Part shown: positions 13,778 to 44,644 of the stretch, piece by piece | Layout: every line of letters begins with the position of its first letter | Numbering within the stretch: the first letter of the stretch is position 1 | Source of the DNA: Whitmania pigra | Taxonomy: Eukaryota; Annelida; Clitellata; Hirudinida; Haemopidae | Reading direction: 5' to 3' | DNA: 64,000 nt | Assembly: GCA_021613335.1 (NCBI GenBank) | Contig: JAJTWR010000266.1 | Location: 1,132,501 to 1,196,500, forward strand | Notes under the pieces: generated by a model | What the model saw: the letters and a program-made list of their open reading frames with translations, nothing else | What the model was told of the DNA's origin: nothing | Databases searched by the model: none | Made by a program: the position numbers and the translations under genes

Positions 13778-16700
13778 ATGGGAAAGAATCCATACAGCCA
13801 TAGAGATGTTCTGCCCCAAGCACAACTGGCCAAGAAGGTGTGGATACGCTTCTTAAAGAAACAGTTTCCGTAATTACATAAATTAATGTAATTTTAATTT
13901 TAATCAAAGTGTTAACATCGATTAGTCACAGCCGACAATGCCGACACCAAGCGAGACATCCCAGCCAGCCATACCACGATTATGCACCCGATCCCGCGAG
14001 GATTAAGAGGGATTTGAGGCCCGACTGCAAACCCCATCAGTACTTCAATCCGTACATGTACCCACCTCCTACTGGGTACGGAGAACACGATGTACGGTCT
14101 TGTAAGGCAAGGCCTCCGAGGCCTCACACATACGAAGACTTTATGAACGAGTCCGCCAAATTTCTTTACAACAAAAGAAATAGAAACGACCGCCCTGGAA
14201 CTCAAGACACCCCTTCGGAGATCAACTGGATGGCCAATAACTTCGATACTTGGAAACCCATCCCCGAGAAAGAGCAGTACGAGACACACGACTGGCCGTT
14301 GCCGCCTCCTTCGGCCTACAATCCTCCCCAAGTGATCCAGAAGAATCGCTCGCTTCGGGACAGAATAACAACTCCAGACGATCCGATTACCGAGGAAGAG
14401 ATGAATTGGAGCAAACCCTTGAGTCCTTCGCTAGCCAAGTGGCTCCCAAAGGACATAGTACCCCACTCGAAGGACTCGAAACTCTACGAGATGTTCAGAA
14501 AGCAACTCATGTGCGACGTTGTCATCTTGACGGCGGACGGTACGATACAAGCCCACAAGATTGCCCTCTGTCTTAGGAGTTCGGCATTGGTGGACATTTT
14601 CAGTTATTATTCCGGCAACGACGTTTTTCGACTGGACCTGAGTGACTTTAAAGGAGAGGTTAACATTCGGGCTAAACTGGGTCGGATTATAATTGTAATT
14701 GTAGTAATTTATATAGCACTCCTTCCCACTTGTAGCAGTGACACTTTACAACCGTTGCCATTACCGCCGCATGCAGGAACGCAACCCGTTCGTTCAAACT
14801 GCAGTTTTGATTACTCAGTTGTTCTCACCATCCTTGTAAAGATGGATGATAAAATTGATAGCAACAATTTTATCCAGGTAATCATCGCCGTTCTGATCTA
14901 CGTGTACACCGGACAACTTCATTTAACTCCGGACATTGTCGGCCAGGTGATGCTCTGTGCACAGAGGTGCCAGATGGATCACCTGATCGACAGATGTCGT
15001 CAGTTCATGTACAACAGCCTCAACGTCAGTACCGCCGTTTTGTTCTACTCCATCGCTGCCAACAACAACGATGTGAAGCTGCGTGAGGACGCGTTCAACA
15101 TGATCGTCGACAATTTCGCCGACGTGTGTCAGACGACTCACTTCATGCTGTTGCCGTTTGACAGGTGGAGTTTTTTGGGGTTTTTTTGGCGCTTTTTTCG
15201 GGGGGAAATTATAGTAATCGTTTGGTGGTAGTTTTGGCATTTAAATGTATTCCGTTGACGCCCGTACTCCGCTACAATTTTTCAGGTGAATGGCGTTCTA
15301 AAACTATCACGTTTTCACGTTGTAAGACCTTGATGAAATTCTATTTTAATGAAGGGGTTAGCGATAATGATAACTGTGTTTATATGTTTATTTAACATTC
15401 ATTATATATTCAATATCATATTACTTTTATATATATATTTATTAAGTAAATTTACACATTAAATCAGACTCAGACCGATACTAGACAACGGTGCTCTCAA
15501 GATCAGAAACGAAAAAGACGTCTTTGACGCCGTCATTAACTGGGTCAACTTCAACCCTAGCAAAAGAATACCTGTGGCTCACCACCTGCTCTCATGTGTC
15601 CGCCTGAGGTACATCCCACCAGAGCAACTGGCAGAAGAAGCTGAGCAAAATGACTGGCTTCTCACGGATGTAAATTGTCTCCGCTACTGCGTGTACGAGG
15701 TGAGTGCAGCCAAAACCTGGCTCTGTTGTACAGGTGCTTATCGAATAGAGTTTAGTTCTATTAATACCGTAGGTAACTGATATATTGAATTTGTAAAGTC
15801 TGGGTTCTATTATATTGGTAATCATATACATTGTCTTGAAACTTTCCCGGTTGTTCTCACGCAGACGATGAGGTACCACGTGATGCATAGGAAGAACACC
15901 TGCGACGTGCCCTCGGAGAGTTCTCACAGCCTCAATTATCAGCACATGGAACCGCCTCCTGAAAAAGTCAATTACAAAAGGTTTCCCCCCTCGACAAACA
16001 ATCAAAGCAACATGCACCATCCGCCTGTCGTCCATCCGATGAACTACGGCTACATCCCCGACGTAAATTACGACTGCCTCCAAAAAGAAGGAATCGAGGG
16101 AGGATGCTTCGGCAAAAGACTCTGCGAGCCTGGACTGAATCCTTACTACGACGGATCATCTTGCGACTCTCAAATCACCCACGAGGATGTCCTGAGAGAT
16201 GACTTGCTCTACCCTTATCCACTTAACCCAACGGAAAAACGCACTTACGTTTATCCGAAAACTTTCGTGCCTCGCAATGCCACACCGCCCTGCATCGATC
16301 CCATGCTGCCGGTAAGAGGTATGTCCGCTTCGGCCCTGTACAACGAAATGCAGACCGAGAAATCCGAGAAGAACGCCTACATTCCCTCTGGCACGGCCAC
16401 CAAGTTGTTCCAACGACTTCAGCAACAGATACAGCACTACAAGCAGGCACTGTCCAATCGATCTTCTGTCTCGCAACACGAAGTCCAACAGCTTGCCCAA
16501 GAGTTGATGCATTTGAGTAGAGAACTTCTTCACACTCATCAAGCGGCATCTACAGTTCCCTCGGTCCCAAGAAACTTGGAGGTCTACCCTTCGCAGGCCC
16601 ACAGTCGGGCCAGCAGGTCTCACAAGCTCTTTTCGAACGAAGTTTCAGTCGTGAGGCTCCGACCGCCGGCTATGACGAGTATGTTCGAGCCAGTTGGCAG

Positions 16701-19700
16701 GATCGGTCCGAAACAGAACCTCATGCCGTTCCAACCTCTCTTGTCGACCGATTCCAAACGCTCGGATTTTGAGTTGGTCAACGAAGAAAAAGCTTTCTTC
16801 AATAAAATATCCGTCGGCGGGCTTGCGGCTATTAAATCCGTCGCTCAGCAGAAAGCTCAGAAGCCATCTCCTTTTCAGCCACAAATCGCAAGCACTCCGC
16901 CTCAACCGTGTCCTCAGCCAAAACCCCAGCCAAAGCCACAGCCAAAGCCACATCCAAAGCCACAGCCAATGCCTCAGCCAAAACCTCAGCAGCCGGAAAA
17001 TACATTCATAGTTAAGCAAGAAGCGATAAATGCTCAATTCAAAGAGGAGGTCAAGAATGTGACCACCATCGTTAGCAACGTGCCGACCCAAACGCAAGTG
17101 GTTCAGCAAATCTGGGACATGGACAGCGACAAAAGCTTGAAAAACATGGAAAAAAGGTCTCCTCCGCCAGCTCCTCCAGAGCAGAAAGAAAAGGAACGAA
17201 TGTCAGAGAAGCAAATGACTCCCAATTCAGGCTCTCCAGCTACTAAGATGGAAATAAATCTCAACCAGTTGCAGATAAAGCAGCCTAAAAAGCCTTGCGC
17301 TCGGGTCGTCAAAGGCTGCGAAGCCCGCACATCGACGCCAAACCTCGACCAATTCGACAGAAACTTCTCCAGATTGTTCGAAATTCCAGAACAGATCGGT
17401 GATGCTGTCATCAACAAGACTGACTTTCTGAGGCCGAATTTCATTCCAACGTCGGCCAGGAGTGAGAAGAAGTTGACGTTTGCCTCCAACACTGCCTTCC
17501 AGCCGAAAGGAAGGGGTAGTGCACCACGTACCCTGGTCAAGGTCAAGAATACGAACCGATCGAACTGCGAACACTTTAACAATCAGAATAACAAGCTTCG
17601 AAATTCATCCGAGAGGTTTACGAGCAGGTGTTACGTCGACAGAGAGGGAGACAGAGCGTTCGGATGTTGTAATCAGAACAACAGCAAATGCTCTCTCAAT
17701 ACCTACCTCAAACACTGGTCCATCGAGAAAGAGCTCGATAAAATCAACAGACCAACTCACGGCTGCAAGAAGATGAGGGTCAATTCTTGCCCTTCGAAAT
17801 CAAGTTCTGCAAATAAAACGCAGGTGCATTTCCACAAATCACTGAAAAAATGTTGTACGAAATCAAAAAAGGTTTTCCTCTGTCCTACCTGTAGCAGACA
17901 TCTGGAAGTGCATCATTCGCGATCATTGCATGGAAACGACCATTCTGACAATCGAACGAAAAAGACAAAACTGAAAAACTCACACCAGAAACTCGATTAC
18001 TTCCAAATGAATACCAACCAAAACGCAAGAACATCTGAAGATGATGAAGAGATGGCGGATGAAAAAGACAGACTTGATACTCTGAATGCCTTAAAACGAA
18101 GCTCACTTTGCACTACGATGTTCGCAAATTTCTCAAACTCTGATTTTGAGGACGCAAGTACTTTTCCAGAAAATGATAAATATAAGAACTCGAATGAGAG
18201 AATAAGTGAGCGTGTCAAGAGCGACCAGCCACCTTCATTCAAGCCGTTGAATTATTCTAAAAGTAGCAAGAATGTAAACCTAGAGACAAGTAAACTTACT
18301 GCTGGAGAATTGAGGGAAAACGAAGATTCGGAGATCAAGAAACTATTCAAAGAAAAATTAAAGAGGGACAATGTTGGAGAGGTGAGTCCTGAGCTTCATC
18401 ACATTCCGGGGAAATCGCTGGTGAAAGTTTCTGAGGCTTGCAAAGAACTTTTAAGTTTTGTAGAGGTTTATGGCCAGCTGGAATTTAATGGCAGAGAAAT
18501 AAATCTGGAAAACGAGGAAATGACAGGAAAGGTTGCCTTGAATGATAATGATGTAGACATCGATAAATTACAATCAGGTTTGTCAAAGGCAACTCAATCA
18601 GAAAGAGAAAACCTATCAAGCCCAAAGTCATCCAAATTTTGCCAGTGTTCTTGTCAACCTTGTTACAATTGCGTTCATACAATCCAAACTAATGTAAGTG
18701 AGCATCGATCGACTAATGACGAGACACGTATCTCAAACAACGCAAAGTTGAACAAATCCTGCACAATCCTGGAAATCATTGTTCCTCACGCTCGGCCAAG
18801 GAACATTGAGAAGGATAAAACCTCAAACAAGAACCTCTTAGGCAGGCTGGTGGATGATAATCCAGTTTTAACTGAGTTTGACGAAGTCAATAGAAAGGTG
18901 AGGAGAGAAAATGATCAAGCGATGAAAATTGAACGTCAAGGAACTGACGAGAGTGCCGAGGGTCCTTCATCATATGCTCGTAATTTCATTAATCTCATAA
19001 ATCATCAGCGACCAGAACGTACAAAGTCTGTCTTTCTCAGTCCTCCGAAGTTGGAACTTAACGGCCTTCCTGTACAATCGAAGCATTTCTTGGAGGAGGA
19101 GGTGGTTGAAACTGACTCTCCTGACACTTGTATTAATACTAACACTTGTATTAATACTACTACTTGTATTAATACTACTACTTGTAACAATGTGAACGAT
19201 GATTCTCTAGGTGGTAAAACAGGAAGCTCGAAATCATCTCTAAATGTTCAAACGCCAAAGAATCATCCATGTCCAGATAACAGTTACTCCTCAGAGTTAT
19301 GCATGTTTATTTTCGGGGGAGTGGACGTCAAGTACAATCTGACGACGAACGAAGTTGAGTTTGTAAAGGGATCCTCGCTTGTCCTGAGGATCGATTCTTC
19401 AGACCGATGTGCCAATTTTGGACGTCTTTCCCCCGTTTGGATTCGGCCGTCGTGGTCATTTTTCTTCAGGTGGGAGTTGGAAAATCTACTGAGGTGTGAG
19501 TGCGTCCTTGTAGATCGGAAACTTCATGTTTTCGGAGGCGCGGTGGACAAACGTTTTATGGAATTGCAGTCTCCCCCTAATTCAGACGAAAGCTGCGAAT
19601 CCGACGTTTCTGAGGTTCAAACTCTCACAGGTGTGCTGTCTGAACATTCATTGGGAATGTCAGAGTTTCAATCTTTTGCTCATGTGTCCACGCTCTTACT

Positions 19701-20778
19701 GTCGAACCAATTGAAGGAAGATTCTCTGATAATAACAAAGTCTCACGACATATTTGACTTGGACACTGAGAAATGGTCTACCGGAGCTTGCATGCCTCAA
19801 TCTCTCATTCATTTTTCCGTGGCGTTTTGGGATTCAAAGATTTTTATCGTTGGAGGTATTCCTATGAAAGATGAACAACAGACCAACAAAGGCGAAGACT
19901 TATCCAATTTCTCTCTCGATGATCGGATGTCAAACGACAAATATGCCAAGAATTCTGAACACAAAAACTTTTCTGAAGCTAAATTGAGAAGCAGGCTCTT
20001 GTTCTACGATTCAATTTCAAATGAGTGGTCAGAATGTTCGACCACTCCGTTCGATAACCCAACCATCGGGTTGTCCGTAGCCGTCTTCGACGATGATCTC
20101 TTTGTTGTTGGAGGAATGTCAATTCTGGAACTTCAGAAGAGTTCAAGGACGTTATTTGAAAGGTGTAAAATCCTGGATTCCGTTTATAAATTGAACCTAC
20201 GTTTCCTGGAATTTAAAGACACGAAGCCACACAATTTCAAAGTTGATTTGACTCCAGGAAAAGAATTTCAAAATGACCTTACCGAATTTTTCACAGTTAA
20301 AAACCAGTATGACGTTGGACGAGGTTTTAGAAGTCGAGGAATTTGGAAAAAGCTGAAACCTTTAAAAATGCCACGGTCTTTCGGGAATCTTGTTGTGGTC
20401 AAAGAAAAGTTGCTGCTCGTTGGAGGATTATTGGAAGGAGCAGCCGAATCGACGGTGGATGTTTACGATCCATCTAGCGATCGTTGGGAGTTCTTTTTGA
20501 CTTTGTCTACTCCTAGATACGCCATGAGATGTGCTGTGATAGGTTCCAATATGTACGTCTCCGGTGGGTTTACAAGTGACGGTCGAAGGGTTTGTACGAA
20601 AAAAGAAAACGAAAGCGAATGCAGAGAGCCATTTTGTCATTGCCGTGCCTGTGATTTGATTGAAACGATCGATTTGACAGATGACGATTTTCCTAAAACA
20701 TTTGTCTTGACGAGACTTCCATTAAAAAAAATTGGATTTCAGAGCGTGATGATTGATGCGACCAATGTTTTATCCTGA
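13778..20778 (+). CDS. Giant BTB-BACK-Kelch protein (~2,085 aa), probable Cul3 adaptor
   Basis: Exons: 13778-13869, 13926-14658, 14878-15164, 15468-15699 and 15865-20778 (TGA); phases agree throughout. Residues 1-215 are a Tyr/Pro-rich extension with no recognised domain. BTB spans about 215-320 (CDVVILTADGTIQAHKIALC, then VLIYVYTGQLHL); BACK spans about 320-450 (RLRPILDNGALKIR, DVFDAVINW). About 1,140 low-complexity residues follow. Residues 1590-2085 hold six Kelch-type blades, each with a Gly-Gly after hydrophobics (FIFGG, HVFGG, IVGG, VVGG, LVGG, VSGG) and Trp at expected spacing (STGACMP after KW, DRWEFF). In this family BTB and BACK bind Cullin-3 and the propeller recruits the ubiquitination substrate. 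Typical members are 550-750 aa, so the length is exceptional. I cannot name an ortholog. The ATG was chosen because MGKNPYSHRDVLPQ splices in phase into exon 2 through a GTAATT donor. Confidence 0.85.
14478..15699 (+). CDS. BTB and BACK exons of the BTB-Kelch gene
   Basis: BTB begins near 14478 (KLYEMFRKQLMCDVVI) and is interrupted by the intron 14659-14877. It resumes with VIIAVLIYVYTGQLHLTPD at 14878. The BACK domain follows (CQMDHLIDRCRQFM, LREDAFNMIVDNF) and crosses the intron 15165-15467, which splits an Arg codon in LLPFDRLRPIL. The intron 14659-14877 is 219 nt, a multiple of three, with no stop in frame. Confidence 0.85.
14685..14780 (-). mobile_element. SINE 3'-tail remnant inside a BTB intron
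   Basis: On the minus strand the segment contains GTGCTATATAAATTACTAC followed by ACAATTACAATTATAAT. That matches the 3' tail of a widespread class of tRNA-derived SINEs (GCGCTATATAAATG plus an AT-rich tail). The same tail occurs in the SINE near 30230. Confidence 0.4.
15865..20778 (+). CDS. Single 4.9-kb exon: low-complexity insert plus six-blade Kelch domain
   Basis: After the acceptor at 15864 the frame is open for 1,637 codons. The insert holds a Pro-Lys-Gln repeat (PKPQPKPQPKPHPKPQ, about 16915-17000) and Cys-rich patches (CPTCSRHLEVHH near 17884; CQCSCQPCYNC near 18640). It also has a short CINTTT tandem (19129-19180) and many Lys/Ser/Asn runs. The Kelch region starts near 19300. Blades 2-4 are separated by further non-conserved loops. 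The Cys patches are zinc-ligand-like in spacing but match no family I recognise. Confidence 0.85.
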   Translation, partial: TMRYHVMHRKNTCDVPSESSHSLNYQHMEPPPEKVNYKRFPPSTNNQSNMHHPPVVHPMNYGYIPDVNYDCLQKEGIEGGCFGKRLCEPGLNPYYDGSSCDSQITHEDVLRDDLLYPYPLNPTEKRTYVYPKTFVPRNATPPCIDPMLPVRGMSASALYNEMQTEKSEKNAYIPSGTATKLFQRLQQQIQHYKQALSNRSSVSQHEVQQLAQELMHLSRELLHTHQAASTVPSVPRNLEVYPSQAHSRASRSHKLFSNEVSVVRLRPPAMTSMFEPVGRIGPKQNLMPFQPLLSTDSKRSDFELVNEEKAFFNKISVGGLAAIKSVAQQKAQKPSPFQPQIASTPPQPCPQPKPQPKPQPKPHPKPQPMPQPKPQQPENTFIVKQEAINAQFKEEVKNVTTIVSNVPTQTQVVQQIWDMDSDKSLKNMEKRSPPPAPPEQKEKERMSEKQMTPNSGSPATKMEINLNQLQIKQPKKPCARVVKGCEARTSTPNLDQFDRNFSRLFEIPEQIGDAVINKTDFLRPNFIPTSARSEKKLTFASNTAFQPKGRGSAPRTLVKVKNTNRSNCEHFNNQNNKLRNSSERFTSRCYVDREGDRAFGCCNQNNSKCSLNTYLKHWSIEKELDKINRPTHGCKKMRVNSCPSKSSSANKTQVHFHKSLKKCCTKSKKVFLCPTCSRHLEVHHSRSLHGNDHSDNRTKKTKLKNSHQKLDYFQMNTNQNARTSEDDEEMADEKDRLDTLNALKRSSLCTTMFANFSNSDFEDASTFPENDKYKNSNERISERVKSDQPPSFKPLNYSKSSKNVNLETSKLTAGELRENEDSEIKKLFKEKLKRDNVGEVSPELHHIPGKSLVKVSEACKELLSFVEVYGQLEFNGREINLENEEMTGKVALNDNDVDIDKLQSGLSKATQSERENLSSPKSSKFCQCSCQPCYNCVHTIQTNVSEHRSTNDETRISNNAKLNKSCTILEIIVPHARPRNIEKDKTSNKNLLGRLVDDNPVLTEFDEVNRKVRRENDQAMKIERQGTDESAEGPSSYARNFINLINHQRPERTKSVFLSPPKLELNGLPVQSKHFLEEEVVETDSPDTCINTNTCINTTTCINTTTCNNVNDDSLGGKTGSSKSSLNVQTPKNHPCPDNSYSSELCMFIFGGVDVKYNLTTNEVEFVKGSSLVLRIDSSDRCANFGRLSPVWIRPSWSFFFRWELENLLRCECVLVDRKLHVFGGAVDKRFMELQSPPNSDESCESDVSEVQTLTGVLSEHSLGMSEFQSFAHVSTLLLSNQLKEDSLIITKSHDIFDLDTEKWSTGACMPQSLIHFSVAFWDSKIFIVGGIPMKDEQQTNKGEDLSNFSLDDRMSNDKYAKNSEHKNFSEAKLRSRLLFYDSISNEWSECSTTPFDNPTIGLSVAVFDDDLFVVGGMSILELQKSSRTLFERCKILDSVYKLNLRFLEFKDTKPHNFKVDLTPGKEFQNDLTEFFTVKNQYDVGRGFRSRGIWKKLKPLKMPRSFGNLVVVKEKLLLVGGLLEGAAESTVDVYDPSSDRWEFFLTLSTPRYAMRCAVIGSNMYVSGGFTSDGRRVCTKKENESECREPFCHCRACDLIETIDLTDDDFPKTFVLTRLPLKKIGFQSVMIDATNVLS

Positions 20779-21246
20779 TTCGCATTCATAAATTTCGAAA
20801 AATACTTTCTTGGAGATTATTTCCGCTTTCAAAAAAAAATTTATATTTTGTAATGTAGTCTTTCGAGCTTTTATAAATATTAATAATATAAAATTATTTG
20901 AATCAATACGTTAACAACTGCAATATTCGATTCAAAAACTGCTTCAAAAGATGCGATCAAAAGAAACTAGCCGAGTCGTTGAGTGTGTTGCTCCTTGCAG
21001 AAAACTGGTGAAAAAATATTTTTATTGATATTTGACGATGCCTGAAGGTCGATGAGAGTAATTCTTTCGGATTAAGTTAAAATTTATAAGATCTGTTCGC
21101 TCCTTTCATTGTAAATCTTCTGATCTGAGCGTGCTTTGTTTGGATTGCTTGCTGACATCCATTGCGGATTCCTTTTGGTAAAAAACCCGATTAAGTTGGG
21201 TTTTTTTTATAAATATTTTATTATTAATTATGTGAAAAACGCAATC
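20779..21246. other. Short intergenic spacer between BTB-Kelch and srGAP
   Basis: Only 468 bp separates the TGA from the srGAP ATG. It must hold the 3' end of one transcript and the promoter or 5' UTR of the next. I find no canonical AATAAA in it. Confidence 0.5.
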
Positions 21247-42408
<21,162 letters not shown>

Positions 42409-43912
42409 CTGCCTTTTTCTCTTGAAGGTTTATTGGCGAACGAAGGGAGGAAGTTTAAATTAATTACTTTCTAATTGTTTTCATTACCTTCTAGCTCCGG
42501 CCGACCGTGGAAGTTTGTTTCGCGAGCCTTTTTCTCGCAGAGTCGGTTCTTGTCTCATCTTCTTGCTGCTGTTGCTGCTTCTTGTTTGCCTGTTCGACGA
42601 GCATTTGTGGTTTGATGCTGTTTGAATATTCGACTGATTTTTGGCAATTTATGACCTTTTTTTTGTTGTTGTGACTTTAAGGCATTTCTAATTTCGTGGT
42701 CAGTCTCTTCTTAGGCAGAACTTTGTGGAAGCATTGAATTAAAAGTCCATCGTTTCTTGTCAAGTGAAGATTGCAACGTCATTTACGAGTCAACAATCGA
42801 CCGGAGACCCTGGTTTGAACAGAGAGTTGTTTCATTTGGAATTTTTGTAATTCGGACCTAACGCACTTCGCTACCATCGAAAATGTCTTTGAGAAAACTC
42901 AGCAATTGTTTTTGTCGCCACAACAATTTCTGATGATCTTTCGATCGAAGTTCACAAGAGACCGTTTTTAGGATTTCGATATTCAACTTACCTAAAGTAC
43001 CTTGGATATTCAGTATTGGATTGGACGTTAAAAAGCTGCTGTAAGTGTCGAAGTCTTTCCCAAAGTCCAAAAAAAAAAGTCCACCTGTGTTCCCCGACAA
43101 ATTATTGCGTGAAAGAATTATCATTAACAAGAGCTGCTCTTTGGCCAAAGTGTTCAGAGTGTTTGGATTGGTGCGAAGCAGTTTGTAGGATCCTGCTTCT
43201 CCTTAAGTGAGACTTGTTTTCTGAACAGCCGAACAATTTTCGAATCGTTTTGATTTTTTGTTAAAATTTTTAGCTGACTTGCGAGATATCAGAATTTTTG
43301 TGGAGTCCCGTGTTTGCGACGATTTGTTCGACGCTGAATTTTTAGACTTCATTTCTTTCCATTTGAACTCGAAATCTCGTTATTTTTTTCTTCATTTTTA
43401 AGTTTTTGCTATTAGTTTCGATCGGCTTTGATGCGATAATCCATCCTACCATCTCTCAAATTTAGGTTGCACGATCTCCGTATTTCTAACCGATCGAGCC
43501 ATGCCATGTTGCATCTGCAGCTCAACTTTCAAGTGCCCGATTTTGATCATTCTAGAGATGCTTTTGCCTGCTGATTTGTTTAATATAACCGACAATCGAA
43601 CGAAAAGGTTTCTTTTCTTAACGCCTTCCTCTTGTTTTTGTTTTTGTTTATTTTTGCTGGGGGGGGTCCCTGTCAATAATCTGGTGGCAATTTCCCAGTA
43701 GTTGTACTGTTGATAGCGTGGTTTGCTTTCGCGTCAGGCAGTTGTCCCGATCATTTTATATTCTCAAATTATTATTATTATTGATATTATTATTATTATT
43801 AAAGTAACTTAATAGTCTACTGAATTTGGTGTAGGCGGGTGCATGTTTTACGCTGTAAGATTTGTGGTCATTTTAACATTTTAATCAAGTCCCAGGAATC
43901 GATTAATCGAGC

Positions 43913-43918
43913 AATAAA
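43913..43918 (+). terminator. Candidate srGAP poly(A) signal
   Basis: AATAAA 1.5 kb after the stop codon, just ahead of the opposite-strand signal at 43950. No nearer canonical hexamer on the plus strand was prominent apart from AT-rich near-matches. Confidence 0.35.
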
Positions 43919-43949
43919 ACTCGGGATGAAAACGTGAAGCACAAGCGCC

Positions 43950-43955
43950 TTTATT
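43950..43955 (-). terminator. Candidate poly(A) signal of the minus-strand gene
   Basis: TTTATT on the plus strand reads AATAAA on the minus strand, about 690 bp past the stop codon at 44645. Confidence 0.35.
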
Positions 43956-44644
43956 TCATCGCTTAATTTTGAAAACGAAAATAAACTTCAATAACGAGCG
44001 CAACAAGCTTCATGCGGTTTCGTGCCGTTAGATTCCCGACGAAAGATCTACAGCTGAGGCTGGGGAAATCTGACTGAGCAATGGGGAAAGGTGAGTGGGC
44101 AATTGACTAGTTAGCTTTGTTTTTAGACAGTCCTTGGTGACAAAACATTGGACAGTCAGTTAGTAGGACAATCGAATTTCGGGGATGGGGTTAGGTGCTA
44201 GCCTAATGTTACCTGAAGATCTGCTTACTCTGCAATACCAGGCATTAAATTTGAAATATAGTTACATACTAAGAAGGATTGCGTTTAAGCTCACCGGAAA
44301 GTACAAAAGAGCGGACAACTTAAATTTGAATAAGAAAAAAAAACATCAATTAAATTTGGTCAAAGTTAAAATGAAGATAGATACAAAATAGTTGAACACA
44401 AGATCGAACCGAAGTTTGTAATAACCACGGAATGCCTGCTTTAAAAAAATTTTGGAAAAATAGAATCCTATGAAGTGCACTTAATTTTGAGCGTCTGAAT
44501 CACTTCTTGACAATTTCTCACATTTCCTCTAAGAGCGCCAATCAGTCCAGACGTGTTTTCATTTTGGTCGATCGGAGCACCGCTGACTTGTTTAGCGAGG
44601 TTAGTTGTAATTATTTCGTTTTCATAATCTTCAGACTGAGTTAA

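Larger units (their letters stand above)
42409..44644. other. 3' regions of two convergent genes
   Basis: This is the srGAP 3' flank and, from the other side, the 3' flank of the minus-strand gene. AATAAA at 43913-43918 (plus) and TTTATT at 43950-43955 (AATAAA on minus) lie 32 bp apart. A short plus ORF (44185-44391, Lys-rich end) and an ATGGGGAAAG|GTGAGT start at about 44091 are unsupported. The rest is featureless. Confidence 0.5.

Noticed and set aside
44085..44391. ATGGGGAAAG with a GTGAGT donor and a Lys-rich 68-residue plus ORF
   Set aside because: Lies between convergent 3' ends with no partner exon; too short to support a gene.
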